From contig DDUU01000017.1 in NCBI GenBank assembly GCA_002344965.1, forward strand, positions 1-14,315: a DNA stretch of 14,315 nucleotides, in the 5' to 3' direction. Every line of letters begins with the position of its first letter. Positions within the stretch are counted from its first letter, which is position 1. The notes under the pieces are model-generated. The model searched no databases, had not been told where the DNA came from, and saw only the letters and a program-made list of their open reading frames with translations. Source of the stretch: Candidatus Tepidiaquacellales bacterium UBA2330 (GTDB taxonomy: Bacteria > Bacteroidota > Ignavibacteria > Tepidaquicellales > Tepidaquicellaceae). The translations under genes were made by a program, and so were the position numbers. Of the stretch, positions 1 to 6,396 are shown one piece after another.

Positions 1-21
1 TTTTTAATATGAGTAAACTGG
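1..21. repeat. 21-bp inverted repeat, left end copy
   Basis: Bases 1-21 are the exact reverse complement of 14293-14313, so the two extreme ends of the window carry an inverted repeat. The left copy starts at the first base, so the true repeat may be longer. No transposase or integrase lies between the copies, and the intervening genes are housekeeping genes, so a transposon is unlikely. A short repeat at which an assembly graph branched is the simplest reading. Confidence 0.6.
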
Positions 22-107
22 TTTATTAACCGGAATAAATTATCGAAGTTTAAATCCGGTTTAATAAAATAATTTATAAGAATGTTTTATATATTTACAA
101 ATAAAAA

Positions 108-137
108 AAGGCAGGAAAAAATAATTTTTCCCGCCTT
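108..137 (-). terminator. Rho-independent terminator of leuS
   Basis: A hairpin with 13-position arms (108-120 and 125-137) contains one C-A mismatch and a GGC/GCC core flanked by A and T runs. The loop is four bases. Read on the minus strand it is followed by a run of seven T, and it begins 21 bases after the leuS stop. The plus-strand side lacks a T tract after the stem, so it should act mainly on leuS transcripts. Confidence 0.85.
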
Positions 138-158
138 AAAAGAAAATCACAACAGTAA

Positions 159-2744
159 TTATTTTACGACAATATTTACCATTTTATTTTTTACAGTAAT
201 TATTTTGATTATCTGTTTTCCAAGCAGATATTTTTTAACATTTTCATTATCAAGAGCTTCATCCTCAAGAATTTTTTCTTCCGAATCAAACGGCAGATCC
301 GCTTTAGACCTGAGTTTTCCGTTTACCTGAAAAATAATGGTAACTGTTTCTTCTTTAGTAAGTTCTTTGTCAAATACAGGCCATTCTGCAAACTGTACAC
401 TTTCAGCATAACCGACTCTTTGCCAAAGCTCTTCAGCAATATGCGGCGCAAAAGGTGAAAGTAATAATATGAAATCACGTATAACGTTTTTAGATATCTC
501 ATCGGTTTTATACAATTCATTTACAAAAATCATAAGATAAGAAATCGCCGTATTGAACTTCATATCTCCGTCTTCAATATCTTCAGTAACTTTTTTAATT
601 GTCTTGTGCAGTAGTTTTTTTAATTTCAGATCTGCTTCTGAATCTGTTATATTTTTTTTCAGTCCTCCCGTATTTTCATCAATAATTACTCTCCAGACTC
701 TGTTTAAGAATCTGTTAAGCCCTTCTATACCTTTTGTGCTCCATGGCTTAGAAGCTTCCAGCGGACCCATAAACATTTCAAATAGTCTCATTGCGTCAGC
801 GCCGAATTCTCTGATCACGTCATCAGGATTAATTACATTTCCTCTTGACTTGCTCATCTTCACACCGTCTTCTCCGAGTATCATTCCCTGATTAAATAAC
901 TTAGATACAGGTTCTTTATAATTTACATAACCGAGATCATATAAAACCTTATACCAGAATCTCGCATAAATAAGATGCAGCACTGCATGTTCCTGTCCGC
1001 CGATGTATAAATTCACAGGCATCCAAAATTTTTCAATTTCCTTGTCACAAAATACTTCAGTATTTTCAGGATCAAGATATCTGAGAAAATACCAGCATGA
1101 ACCTGCCCACTGGGGCATTGTATTAGTTTCGCGTCTTGCATTTCTGCCTGTCTCAATATCAACCGTATTTACCCATTCATCAATTGTTGCAAGCGGAGAT
1201 TCACCGGTACCGCTGGGTTTATATGATCCCACATTAGGAAGTGTAAGCGGCAGTTCAGATATATCAATATCTTCAAAAGTTCCGTCATCAAAATGAATTA
1301 TCGGAAACGGTTCACCCCAGAATCTTTGTCTTGAGAAAAGCCAGTCGCGGAGTTTAAAATTAACGGATCGCTTTCCTTTTTTGTTTTCCTCAAGCCATTC
1401 AATTATTTTATTTATTGCTTCAGCAGATTTTAATCCGTTCAGAAAACCGGAATTTACGGAAACACCTTCACCTGAGAAGCATTCACTTCCGTTTTCTGTG
1501 GATTCCAAAAACGATTTTATCTCATCACCGGAAATATTTTCAGGAATAACAACAGGAATTATATTCAGAGAATATTTTTTCGCAAATTCATTATCTCTTT
1601 CATCGTGTCCGGGTACTCCCATAATAGCTCCTGTACCGTAACTTGCGAGTACATAATCTGAAATCAGCACAGGAATTTTTTCTTCAGTTAAAGGATGCAG
1701 AGCGTAAGCTCCGGTAAATTCACCGGTCTTACTCTTTGATAGTTCAGTCCTTTCAAGATCTGATTTAAGTTCTGCAGATCTTACATAAGCTTCAATTTTA
1801 ATTTTTTCAGATCCGGCTGTAATATCATTTACAAATTTATGCTCAGGGGACAAAATGAGATAAGTTACTCCAAAAATGGTATCAGGTCTTGTAGTAAAAA
1901 CATCTATTTCAAAATTTTCCTTTGTATCCGGATTTATAATTTTAAATTTTACTGTAGCGCCTTCGCTTCTTCCGATCCAGTTTCTTTGAATTTCTTTTAC
2001 ATTTTTCGGCCAGTCAAGTTCATTCAGATCATTTAAAAGTCTGTCAGCATATTCCGTAATTCTCATATTCCATTGTTTCATTTTTCTTCTTACAACGGTA
2101 AAACCTTTTTCTAGCTGTTCAGGGACTTCTTCATTTGACAGGACGGTGCCAAGCTCAGGACACCAGTTAACAGGCACTTCCGCCAGATACGCTATTCTGT
2201 GTTTATTTAAATACTCAAACTTTTCTTTTTCAGATAATCCCTGAGGTATTTTCAGTTCGCTGATATCTTTAGCTTTATTATCTGTTTTGTCATAAAAGGA
2301 ATTATATATTTTCAGAAAGATCCACTGTGTCCATTTAAAATAACTTTCATCAGCAGTGCTTAATTCTCTTTTCCAGTCGTATGAAAAACCAATGGATTTA
2401 AGCTGTTCCCTGAATCTGTTTATGCATTCAATCGTTCTGATCTTCGGATGGATTCCTGTTTTTATCGCATACTGTTCAGTCTGAAGTCCGAAAGCGTCCC
2501 AGCCCATCGGATGCATTACATTAAATCCTCTCATCCTCTTGAATCTGGCTATTATATCCGTAGCCGTATAACCTTCCGGATGTCCTACATGCAAACCGTC
2601 ACCGCTTGGATACGGGAACATATCAAGGACGTAATACTTCGGTTTGGATTTATCCAGTTTATCAAAATCAGGAGTCCGGAAGGTTTCATTTTCTTCCCAA
2701 TACTTCTGCCATTTTTTTTCTATTTCGGTAAAATTGTATTTCAA
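159..2744 (-). CDS. leuS: Leucyl-tRNA synthetase (LeuRS)
   Basis: Class I aminoacyl-tRNA synthetase that charges tRNA-Leu with leucine in the cytoplasm. The 861 residues match a full-length bacterial LeuRS. The HIGH-type signature HVGH is at residues 52-55, preceded by the typical YPSGDGLHVGH context, and KMSKS is at 629-633. The CP1 editing domain shows TTRPDT near residue 284 and GTGAIMGVPGHDERD near 368-382, so post-transfer editing of mischarged tRNA should work. The C-terminus carries the anticodon-binding domain and the usual VNGKLR tail. The start is TTG at 2744: an in-frame TAA lies four codons upstream and no ATG or GTG is available, while the first residues (KYNFTEIEKKWQ) are the expected LeuRS N-terminus. 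It is a single-gene unit with its own terminator, divergent from yggS. No T-box leader is visible. Identity is certain; the TTG start is well supported. Confidence 0.98.
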   Translation of the reverse strand: MKYNFTEIEKKWQKYWEENETFRTPDFDKLDKSKPKYYVLDMFPYPSGDGLHVGHPEGYTATDIIARFKRMRGFNVMHPMGWDAFGLQTEQYAIKTGIHPKIRTIECINRFREQLKSIGFSYDWKRELSTADESYFKWTQWIFLKIYNSFYDKTDNKAKDISELKIPQGLSEKEKFEYLNKHRIAYLAEVPVNWCPELGTVLSNEEVPEQLEKGFTVVRRKMKQWNMRITEYADRLLNDLNELDWPKNVKEIQRNWIGRSEGATVKFKIINPDTKENFEIDVFTTRPDTIFGVTYLILSPEHKFVNDITAGSEKIKIEAYVRSAELKSDLERTELSKSKTGEFTGAYALHPLTEEKIPVLISDYVLASYGTGAIMGVPGHDERDNEFAKKYSLNIIPVVIPENISGDEIKSFLESTENGSECFSGEGVSVNSGFLNGLKSAEAINKIIEWLEENKKGKRSVNFKLRDWLFSRQRFWGEPFPIIHFDDGTFEDIDISELPLTLPNVGSYKPSGTGESPLATIDEWVNTVDIETGRNARRETNTMPQWAGSCWYFLRYLDPENTEVFCDKEIEKFWMPVNLYIGGQEHAVLHLIYARFWYKVLYDLGYVNYKEPVSKLFNQGMILGEDGVKMSKSRGNVINPDDVIREFGADAMRLFEMFMGPLEASKPWSTKGIEGLNRFLNRVWRVIIDENTGGLKKNITDSEADLKLKKLLHKTIKKVTEDIEDGDMKFNTAISYLMIFVNELYKTDEISKNVIRDFILLLSPFAPHIAEELWQRVGYAESVQFAEWPVFDKELTKEETVTIIFQVNGKLRSKADLPFDSEEKILEDEALDNENVKKYLLGKQIIKIITVKNKMVNIVVK

Positions 2745-2761
2745 TATTAATTTTTAGTTTA

Positions 2762-2774
2762 AACAATAATTGTT
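2762..2774. promoter_or_regulatory. 13-bp palindrome, possible operator or hairpin near the leuS start
   Basis: Two perfect 6-bp arms (AACAAT and ATTGTT) flank a single central base. The palindrome lies 17 bases upstream of the leuS TTG and just downstream of the candidate leuS -7 box, where a repressor would block transcription. In such AT-rich sequence it could be chance. Confidence 0.25.
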
Positions 2775-2777
2775 ACT

Positions 2778-2808
2778 CAAAGTATTTTTTTTGTTAATAT
2801 CACAAAAA
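2778..2808 (-). promoter_or_regulatory. Candidate leuS promoter
   Basis: On the minus strand a TACTTTG segment (about 2778-2784) resembles the TAnnTTTG -7 box of Bacteroidota but is one base short. A TTTTTG (2803-2808) lies 18 bases upstream, slightly closer than the usual 19-21 spacing. A start about 7 bases downstream would give a leader of roughly 25-30 nt. The match is imperfect. Confidence 0.3.
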
Positions 2809-3128
2809 TTTAATAAAGTAATTTCTAAAATAGCGTCAGGATCAATTTTAAAATCATAAAATTTTCAATTTTAAAAAATCAGATTAAATATAAAAAATAA
2901 TTATTAAAACAGATTTGCAACAGCAGTCCGGAAGGCAGGCAAACTCCTTTCAATAAATACTTTTTGTATACTTAATTAGATTGGGCTTAAAAATAGTCTA
3001 TTTTAAGTATTAATTCATTACTTTTTTTTATCCTCAAAGAGTTAATCATATTGATAATTTTTTAAAGGGAATGGAAAAAATTATTTTTGTCAGATATTTA
3101 GAATAATCCTGCTGATAATTTTTCTAAA

Positions 3129-3159
3129 TTGAAAAACTACATAAATAAAAGTATATTTG
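3129..3159 (+). promoter_or_regulatory. Bacteroidota-type promoter of the yggS-divIVA-PNP operon
   Basis: The -7 box TATATTTG (3152-3159) matches TAnnTTTG exactly, and a -33 TTG (3129-3131) lies 20 bases upstream, within the canonical spacing. The predicted transcription start falls near 3164-3167, immediately before the yggS ATG at 3168, so the mRNA should be leaderless or nearly so. That TTG could be mistaken for the start codon of a longer protein. Whether this lineage uses the Bacteroidota consensus is inferred from its recurrence in this window. Confidence 0.6.
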
Positions 3160-3167
3160 CACATATT

Positions 3168-3869
3168 ATGAAGATTTTATCAAATTATTCTTCTTTAAAG
3201 GAGAAAATCAGGGAAGTTTGTGAAAGATGCGGAAGAAATCCGGATGAAATTACAATTGTTGCAGTAAGTAAGACCTTTCCATTTACCAGAATCATAGAAT
3301 TAAATTCAGCAGGTCATTTAGATTTCGGTGAGAATAAGATACGCGAAATGAGGGACAAGTATTATAATATATCATTTCAGTACAACGGAAAGATAAACTG
3401 GCATATGGTAGGACATCTTCAGTCAAACAAAGTAAAGGATATTATAGCATTTATACATCTTATTCATTCAGTGGACACATATAATCTGGCAGAAGTCATA
3501 GATAACACTGCTAAAAAAATTAACAAGAAAATAGATATTCTTGTACAGGTCAACACAAGCAATGAAGAACAAAAATACGGTGTATCTCCGGATGAAACCG
3601 AAAGACTTTGTAAACAAATATCATTGCTTGAAAACGTTAATGTAAAAGGACTGATGACAATAGCAAAGATGACTGAAGACAGAGATGAAATCAGAAGTAA
3701 TTTCCGAACCCTTAAAGAGCTTCATGACAAAATTAAACCTGAATATCCGGATTTTAAATATTTATCAATGGGCATGACAAATGATTTTGATATAGCGATA
3801 GAGGAAGGATCTAATATGCTGAGAATCGGGAGCGCAATATTCGGAGAGAGAATAAATACGGATCAGTAG
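3168..3869 (+). CDS. yggS: YggS/PLPBP-family pyridoxal phosphate homeostasis protein
   Basis: A 233-residue protein of the conserved YggS/PROSC family, which binds pyridoxal 5'-phosphate and is known to keep free PLP and amino-acid pools balanced; it is not a classical enzyme. The fold is a single alanine-racemase-like TIM barrel. The PLP-binding lysine lies in AVSKT at residue 35. Other family blocks are FGENKIREM, WHMVGHLQSNKVK, and the C-terminal SMGMTNDFDIAIEEGSNMLRIGSAIFGER, which holds the phosphate. I chose ATG 3168 over an in-frame TTG 13 codons upstream, because that TTG forms part of a promoter and the family begins here. It is the first gene of a run followed 37 bp later by divIVA. 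The same pairing occurs in Gram-positive division clusters, where the homologue is ylmE. Identity is very secure. Confidence 0.97.
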   Translation: MKILSNYSSLKEKIREVCERCGRNPDEITIVAVSKTFPFTRIIELNSAGHLDFGENKIREMRDKYYNISFQYNGKINWHMVGHLQSNKVKDIIAFIHLIHSVDTYNLAEVIDNTAKKINKKIDILVQVNTSNEEQKYGVSPDETERLCKQISLLENVNVKGLMTIAKMTEDRDEIRSNFRTLKELHDKIKPEYPDFKYLSMGMTNDFDIAIEEGSNMLRIGSAIFGERINTDQ

Positions 3870-3906
3870 TGATATAAATTAAAATCTAATTTAAAATTTT
3901 ATTAAA

Positions 3907-4494
3907 ATGGGCGATAAAATACTTCCAAAGGAAATTAAAAAAACAGATTTTAAAAAAACTTTCCGGGGATATGATATTAACGAAGTAGATGCATTTCTCG
4001 AGACAGTAAGTCTTCGTTATGAAAGATTATATGAAGAAAATACGGAATTACTTGCACAGATCAAGATATTAAAATCCGATCTTGATGTATATAAAGAAAA
4101 CGAAACAACACTTCAGAAAGCAATTGTAAAAGCTCAGGATCTTTCGGATGAGATTATTCAGACTTCAAAGCAAAGAGCAGAGAACATTGTCAAAGAAGCG
4201 GAGCTTAACGCACAGAAAACCCTTCAGGATTCAGAAAAAGAAATAATGACGAGGAAGCACGAACTGGAAGAATTAAAATTGAGAAATGATAAGCTGGTGG
4301 AAGACGTTAAGCTTTTCTTTATGGAAAAACTTAACGAGATGGATGAATTTGTAAAAACCAGAAACATTTATAAAATGGAGCTTGCAAGGAACGAGCAAAA
4401 GGAAGAAACTGAAGAAGAGCTTCCGGCTGAAGAAAAAACCAATGTCATGAAAAAAATTTCCATTAACACCGCAAACTCTGACTTTTCGGAATAG
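3907..4494 (+). CDS. divIVA: DivIVA-domain coiled-coil protein
   Basis: A 195-residue cytoplasmic coiled-coil protein. The N-terminal 30 residues are the classic DivIVA lipid-binding segment: FKKTFRGYDINEVDAFLETV. F19 and R20 match the membrane-inserting Phe-Arg pair (F17/R18) of Bacillus DivIVA. From about residue 32 to 165 the sequence is an almost continuous charged heptad-like coiled coil. The C-terminal tail is acidic, then polar. Family members sense negative membrane curvature and recruit partners at poles and septa. DivIVA is typical of Firmicutes and Actinobacteria and scattered in Gram-negative groups, so its partners here are unknown. It lies 37 bp after yggS and 15 bp before a PNP gene, probably in one operon. 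The domain call is secure; a polar or septal role is inferred. Confidence 0.92.
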   Translation: MGDKILPKEIKKTDFKKTFRGYDINEVDAFLETVSLRYERLYEENTELLAQIKILKSDLDVYKENETTLQKAIVKAQDLSDEIIQTSKQRAENIVKEAELNAQKTLQDSEKEIMTRKHELEELKLRNDKLVEDVKLFFMEKLNEMDEFVKTRNIYKMELARNEQKEETEEELPAEEKTNVMKKISINTANSDFSE

Positions 4495-4509
4495 CGCTTC
4501 TTCTATATT

Positions 4510-5307
4510 ATGACCGGTAAACATTTCGAAGCGATAACATATTTAAGTAAATTATACAAAAACATTCCTGAGACGGGAATAATACTCGGAACAGGTCTTG
4601 GCGGATTAGTTAAATATATAGATATTGAGCTTGAGATAGATTATTCCGAAATCCCACATTTTCCCGTTTCGACAGTAGAATCACATTCAGGTAAATTAAT
4701 TTTCGGGAAGTTATCCGGAAAAAATATTGCGGCAATGCAGGGTAGATTTCATTACTATGAAGGATATTCAATGGATGAAGTAACATTTCCAATATACATC
4801 CTGAAATCATTGGGAGTAAAAAACCTGATCGCATCAAACGCCTGCGGAGCATTGAATCCAAAATTCAGGAAGACTGATCTTATGATAATGACTTCACATA
4901 TAAATTTATTATTTGATACTCCATTAAAAAGGAAGCAGATTAATTACCCGGAAGGAAGCAAAATTTATTCAAAGAGATTAATTGAATTAGCGGAACAGAC
5001 TGCGCTTGAAAGCGGGATATACATTCAAAAAGGAGTATATGTACCGGTTCAGGGACCGAATCTTGAGACAGTTTCAGAATACAGAATGATAAGGAAGATG
5101 GGGGGCGATACTGTCGGTATGTCGACAATACCTGAAGCGCTTGTTGCAAGTAATCTCGGAATGGAAGTACTGGGATTATCAATAATTACGGACAAAGGAT
5201 TTCCGGATACACTTGAAGTAGCGATATTAAAGGACATACTTGAAGCAGCTGCAATTGCGGAACCGAAGCTTACGTTACTTATTAAAAATTTAGCGGCAAA
5301 ATTATAG
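4510..5307 (+). CDS. punA: Purine nucleoside phosphorylase, trimeric (PNP/MTAP) family, with altered pocket
   Basis: A 265-residue member of the trimeric PNP family, which splits purine nucleosides with phosphate into base and (deoxy)ribose-1-phosphate. Residues matching human PNP (aligned by eye): phosphate loop GTGLG 27-31, H59 (H64), R79, H81 and Y83 in MQGRFHYYEGY (R84, H86, Y88), N110-A111 (N115-A116), E186 (E201) and M204-S205 (M219-S220). Three pocket positions differ: F200 is L185, N243 is D228 and H257 is L240. Asp at the N243 position and a hydrophobic residue at the H257 position are features of methylthioadenosine phosphorylase, so 6-aminopurine or 5'-modified nucleosides are possible substrates. 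The segment holding human F159 (GxRFPxMSxAYD), donated to the neighbouring subunit's active site, is not recognisable: residues 147-158 are shorter and divergent. A diverged paralog follows 10 bp downstream. Family certain; substrate uncertain. Confidence 0.93.
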   Translation: MTGKHFEAITYLSKLYKNIPETGIILGTGLGGLVKYIDIELEIDYSEIPHFPVSTVESHSGKLIFGKLSGKNIAAMQGRFHYYEGYSMDEVTFPIYILKSLGVKNLIASNACGALNPKFRKTDLMIMTSHINLLFDTPLKRKQINYPEGSKIYSKRLIELAEQTALESGIYIQKGVYVPVQGPNLETVSEYRMIRKMGGDTVGMSTIPEALVASNLGMEVLGLSIITDKGFPDTLEVAILKDILEAAAIAEPKLTLLIKNLAAKL

Positions 5308-5317
5308 TTTTTTTTCA

Positions 5318-6181
5318 ATGAAAAATTTAAATTCAGAAATGACTGAACAAACAGAAAAGATAATACTGTCTTCAGATATTATCAGGAGCAGATTTCCCAA
5401 AAAATTCAAGCCGGAAATTTGCATAATATCGGGTAACATATCCGAGATTATAAAAGAGTTTAAGCATCTCGGTGAATTAAATTATAATGATATACCGGGA
5501 TTTAATGGAACTGAAAATCTGAAATCCGCCGGTAAGATAATATTTGCAAAAACCAAAAAACGTGATGTTCTAATCCTAAACGGAAGACCGCAGTATTTTG
5601 ACGGAACGGATATGAGGTCTATCGGTCACAGGATTTATGTATTAAAATTTCTTGGGATTAAGAAAATCATATCTGTTGATGAGATTGCGCATTTGAATCC
5701 AAGATTCAGCTGCGGTGAAATTGCATTAATTTATGATCATATAAATCTTATGGGAGATAATCCGTTAATAGGTAAAAACGATGATACTCTCGGGATCAGA
5801 TTTCCGGATATGAGCAATGCTTATGACAAAGAATTATATAAGAATATTTATAAAGTACTTCAGGATAATAAAATAAGGATAAATGAATCTGTATATCTCG
5901 GAATTACCGGACCGGAGAGCGAAACTGAAGCCGAAGCGAGATTTTACAGAGATATTGGAGCTGACATACTTGGCTATTCCATTGTTCCCGAGAATATAAC
6001 TTCGGTTCACTGCGGGATAGCGTTTGGAGCAATTGGTCTGATTTCAAGAGAGTTAGTAGCGGATAGAATGTCAGACGACAGCAGGACACAAAAGCAGAAG
6101 GAAAAAGATAAAAGTCAGAGCTATACATCATCCGTAAAAATTTTAAAAAACATTGTAAGAGAAATAGCTGATAAGATTTGA
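5318..6181 (+). CDS. Diverged PNP paralog, probably catalytically inactive alone
   Basis: A 287-residue protein that aligns along its whole length with the PNP encoded just upstream, but most catalytic positions have changed. The phosphate loop GTGLG reads SGNIS (38-42), human H64 is S70, R84 is kept (R90), H86 is Q92, N115-A116 is D121-E122, M219 is Y220, and the ITN/ITD base-contact motif is lost. Yet DHINL (140-144), NPLxGxND and GIRFPDMSNAYD (159-170) are well preserved, as is the GPxxETxAE block with E202. GIRFPDMSNAYD contains the phenylalanine (F162, human F159) that trimeric PNPs insert into the neighbouring active site. The C-terminus has a lysine-rich insertion near 250-265 before a final helix. 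I infer a non-catalytic partner subunit of the upstream PNP; an enzyme with another substrate is the alternative. ATG 5318 is used; M8 (5339) is also possible. Confidence 0.87.
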   Translation: MKNLNSEMTEQTEKIILSSDIIRSRFPKKFKPEICIISGNISEIIKEFKHLGELNYNDIPGFNGTENLKSAGKIIFAKTKKRDVLILNGRPQYFDGTDMRSIGHRIYVLKFLGIKKIISVDEIAHLNPRFSCGEIALIYDHINLMGDNPLIGKNDDTLGIRFPDMSNAYDKELYKNIYKVLQDNKIRINESVYLGITGPESETEAEARFYRDIGADILGYSIVPENITSVHCGIAFGAIGLISRELVADRMSDDSRTQKQKEKDKSQSYTSSVKILKNIVREIADKI

Positions 6182-6224
6182 ATTATGAAAAAAGTTCAGC
6201 ATATAAAATTGAATTTCGGCTATA

Positions 6225-6260
6225 TCAGTAAAAAAACCACTAAAGTGGTTTTTTTACTGA
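6225..6260. terminator. Long perfect hairpin terminator closing the yggS-PNP operon
   Basis: Perfect 16-bp arms (6225-6240 and 6245-6260) flank a TAAA loop. The stem has a CCAC/GTGG core followed by seven A/T pairs, so a T7 tract lies inside the descending arm on either strand. It begins 43 bases after the second PNP stop. A role as terminator, possibly bidirectional, is likely; it could also be an mRNA-stabilising 3' hairpin. Confidence 0.75.
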
Positions 6261-6261
6261 A

Positions 6262-6284
6262 AGTACGGAATACAATTCCGTACT
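6262..6284. repeat. Second palindrome next to the terminator, REP-like
   Basis: A perfect 9-bp inverted repeat (AGTACGGAA and TTCCGTACT) with a 5-base loop begins one base after the terminator hairpin. It has no T tract. It is more GC-balanced than its surroundings and may be a dispersed palindromic element or an exonuclease-blocking 3' hairpin. I see no other copy in this window. Confidence 0.45.
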
Positions 6285-6365
6285 ACAATATTTTCCCAAT
6301 CTCTCCCCCAATTATTTTACTTTTTTCCGAATAAGTTATCAATTTTTATTTCTTTAAAATTTTTA

Positions 6366-6373
6366 TAGATTTG
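6366..6373 (+). promoter_or_regulatory. Candidate -7 box of the ALDH-like gene
   Basis: TAGATTTG matches TAnnTTTG exactly and ends 23 bases before the ATG at 6397. The -33 region is T-rich without a clear TTTG. It follows the terminator hairpins, so the ALDH-like gene probably has its own promoter. Confidence 0.45.
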
Positions 6374-6396
6374 CTTTTAATTTTTAATTAAACTTT

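Larger units (their letters stand above)
2745..3167. other. Divergent AT-rich intergenic region leuS/yggS
   Basis: These 423 bases separate the divergent leuS and yggS. They contain a candidate leuS promoter with an adjacent 13-bp palindrome, and a clear yggS promoter at the right edge. The middle (about 2820-3060) is very AT-rich, with one GC-richer block near 2925-2947. I found no tRNA, recognisable riboswitch or credible small ORF. Confidence 0.6.

Noticed and set aside
28..61. 7-bp inverted repeat (AACCGGA and TCCGGTT) beyond the leuS terminator
   Set aside because: Long AT-rich loop and no T tract; too weak to call.
82..2750. Several ORFs of 65-112 codons antisense to leuS
   Set aside because: They lie wholly or mostly in the shadow of leuS, have no recognisable domains, and their composition follows from leuS codons.
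2745..2830. T-box riboswitch upstream of leuS
   Set aside because: The leader is too short and has no T-box sequence or specifier stem, and FCB bacteria rarely use T-boxes.
2968..3010. 8-bp inverted repeat with a 27-base loop
   Set aside because: All but one base pair per arm is A/T in very AT-rich sequence, so it is likely chance.
3071..3106. Eleven-codon ORF preceded by AAAGGGA
   Set aside because: Too short, lies in low-complexity AT-rich DNA, resembles nothing known, and precedes the mapped promoter box rather than following one.
3129..3167. In-frame N-terminal extension of yggS from TTG 3129
   Set aside because: The TTG is the -33 element of a well-spaced promoter, and the family N-terminus begins at ATG 3168.
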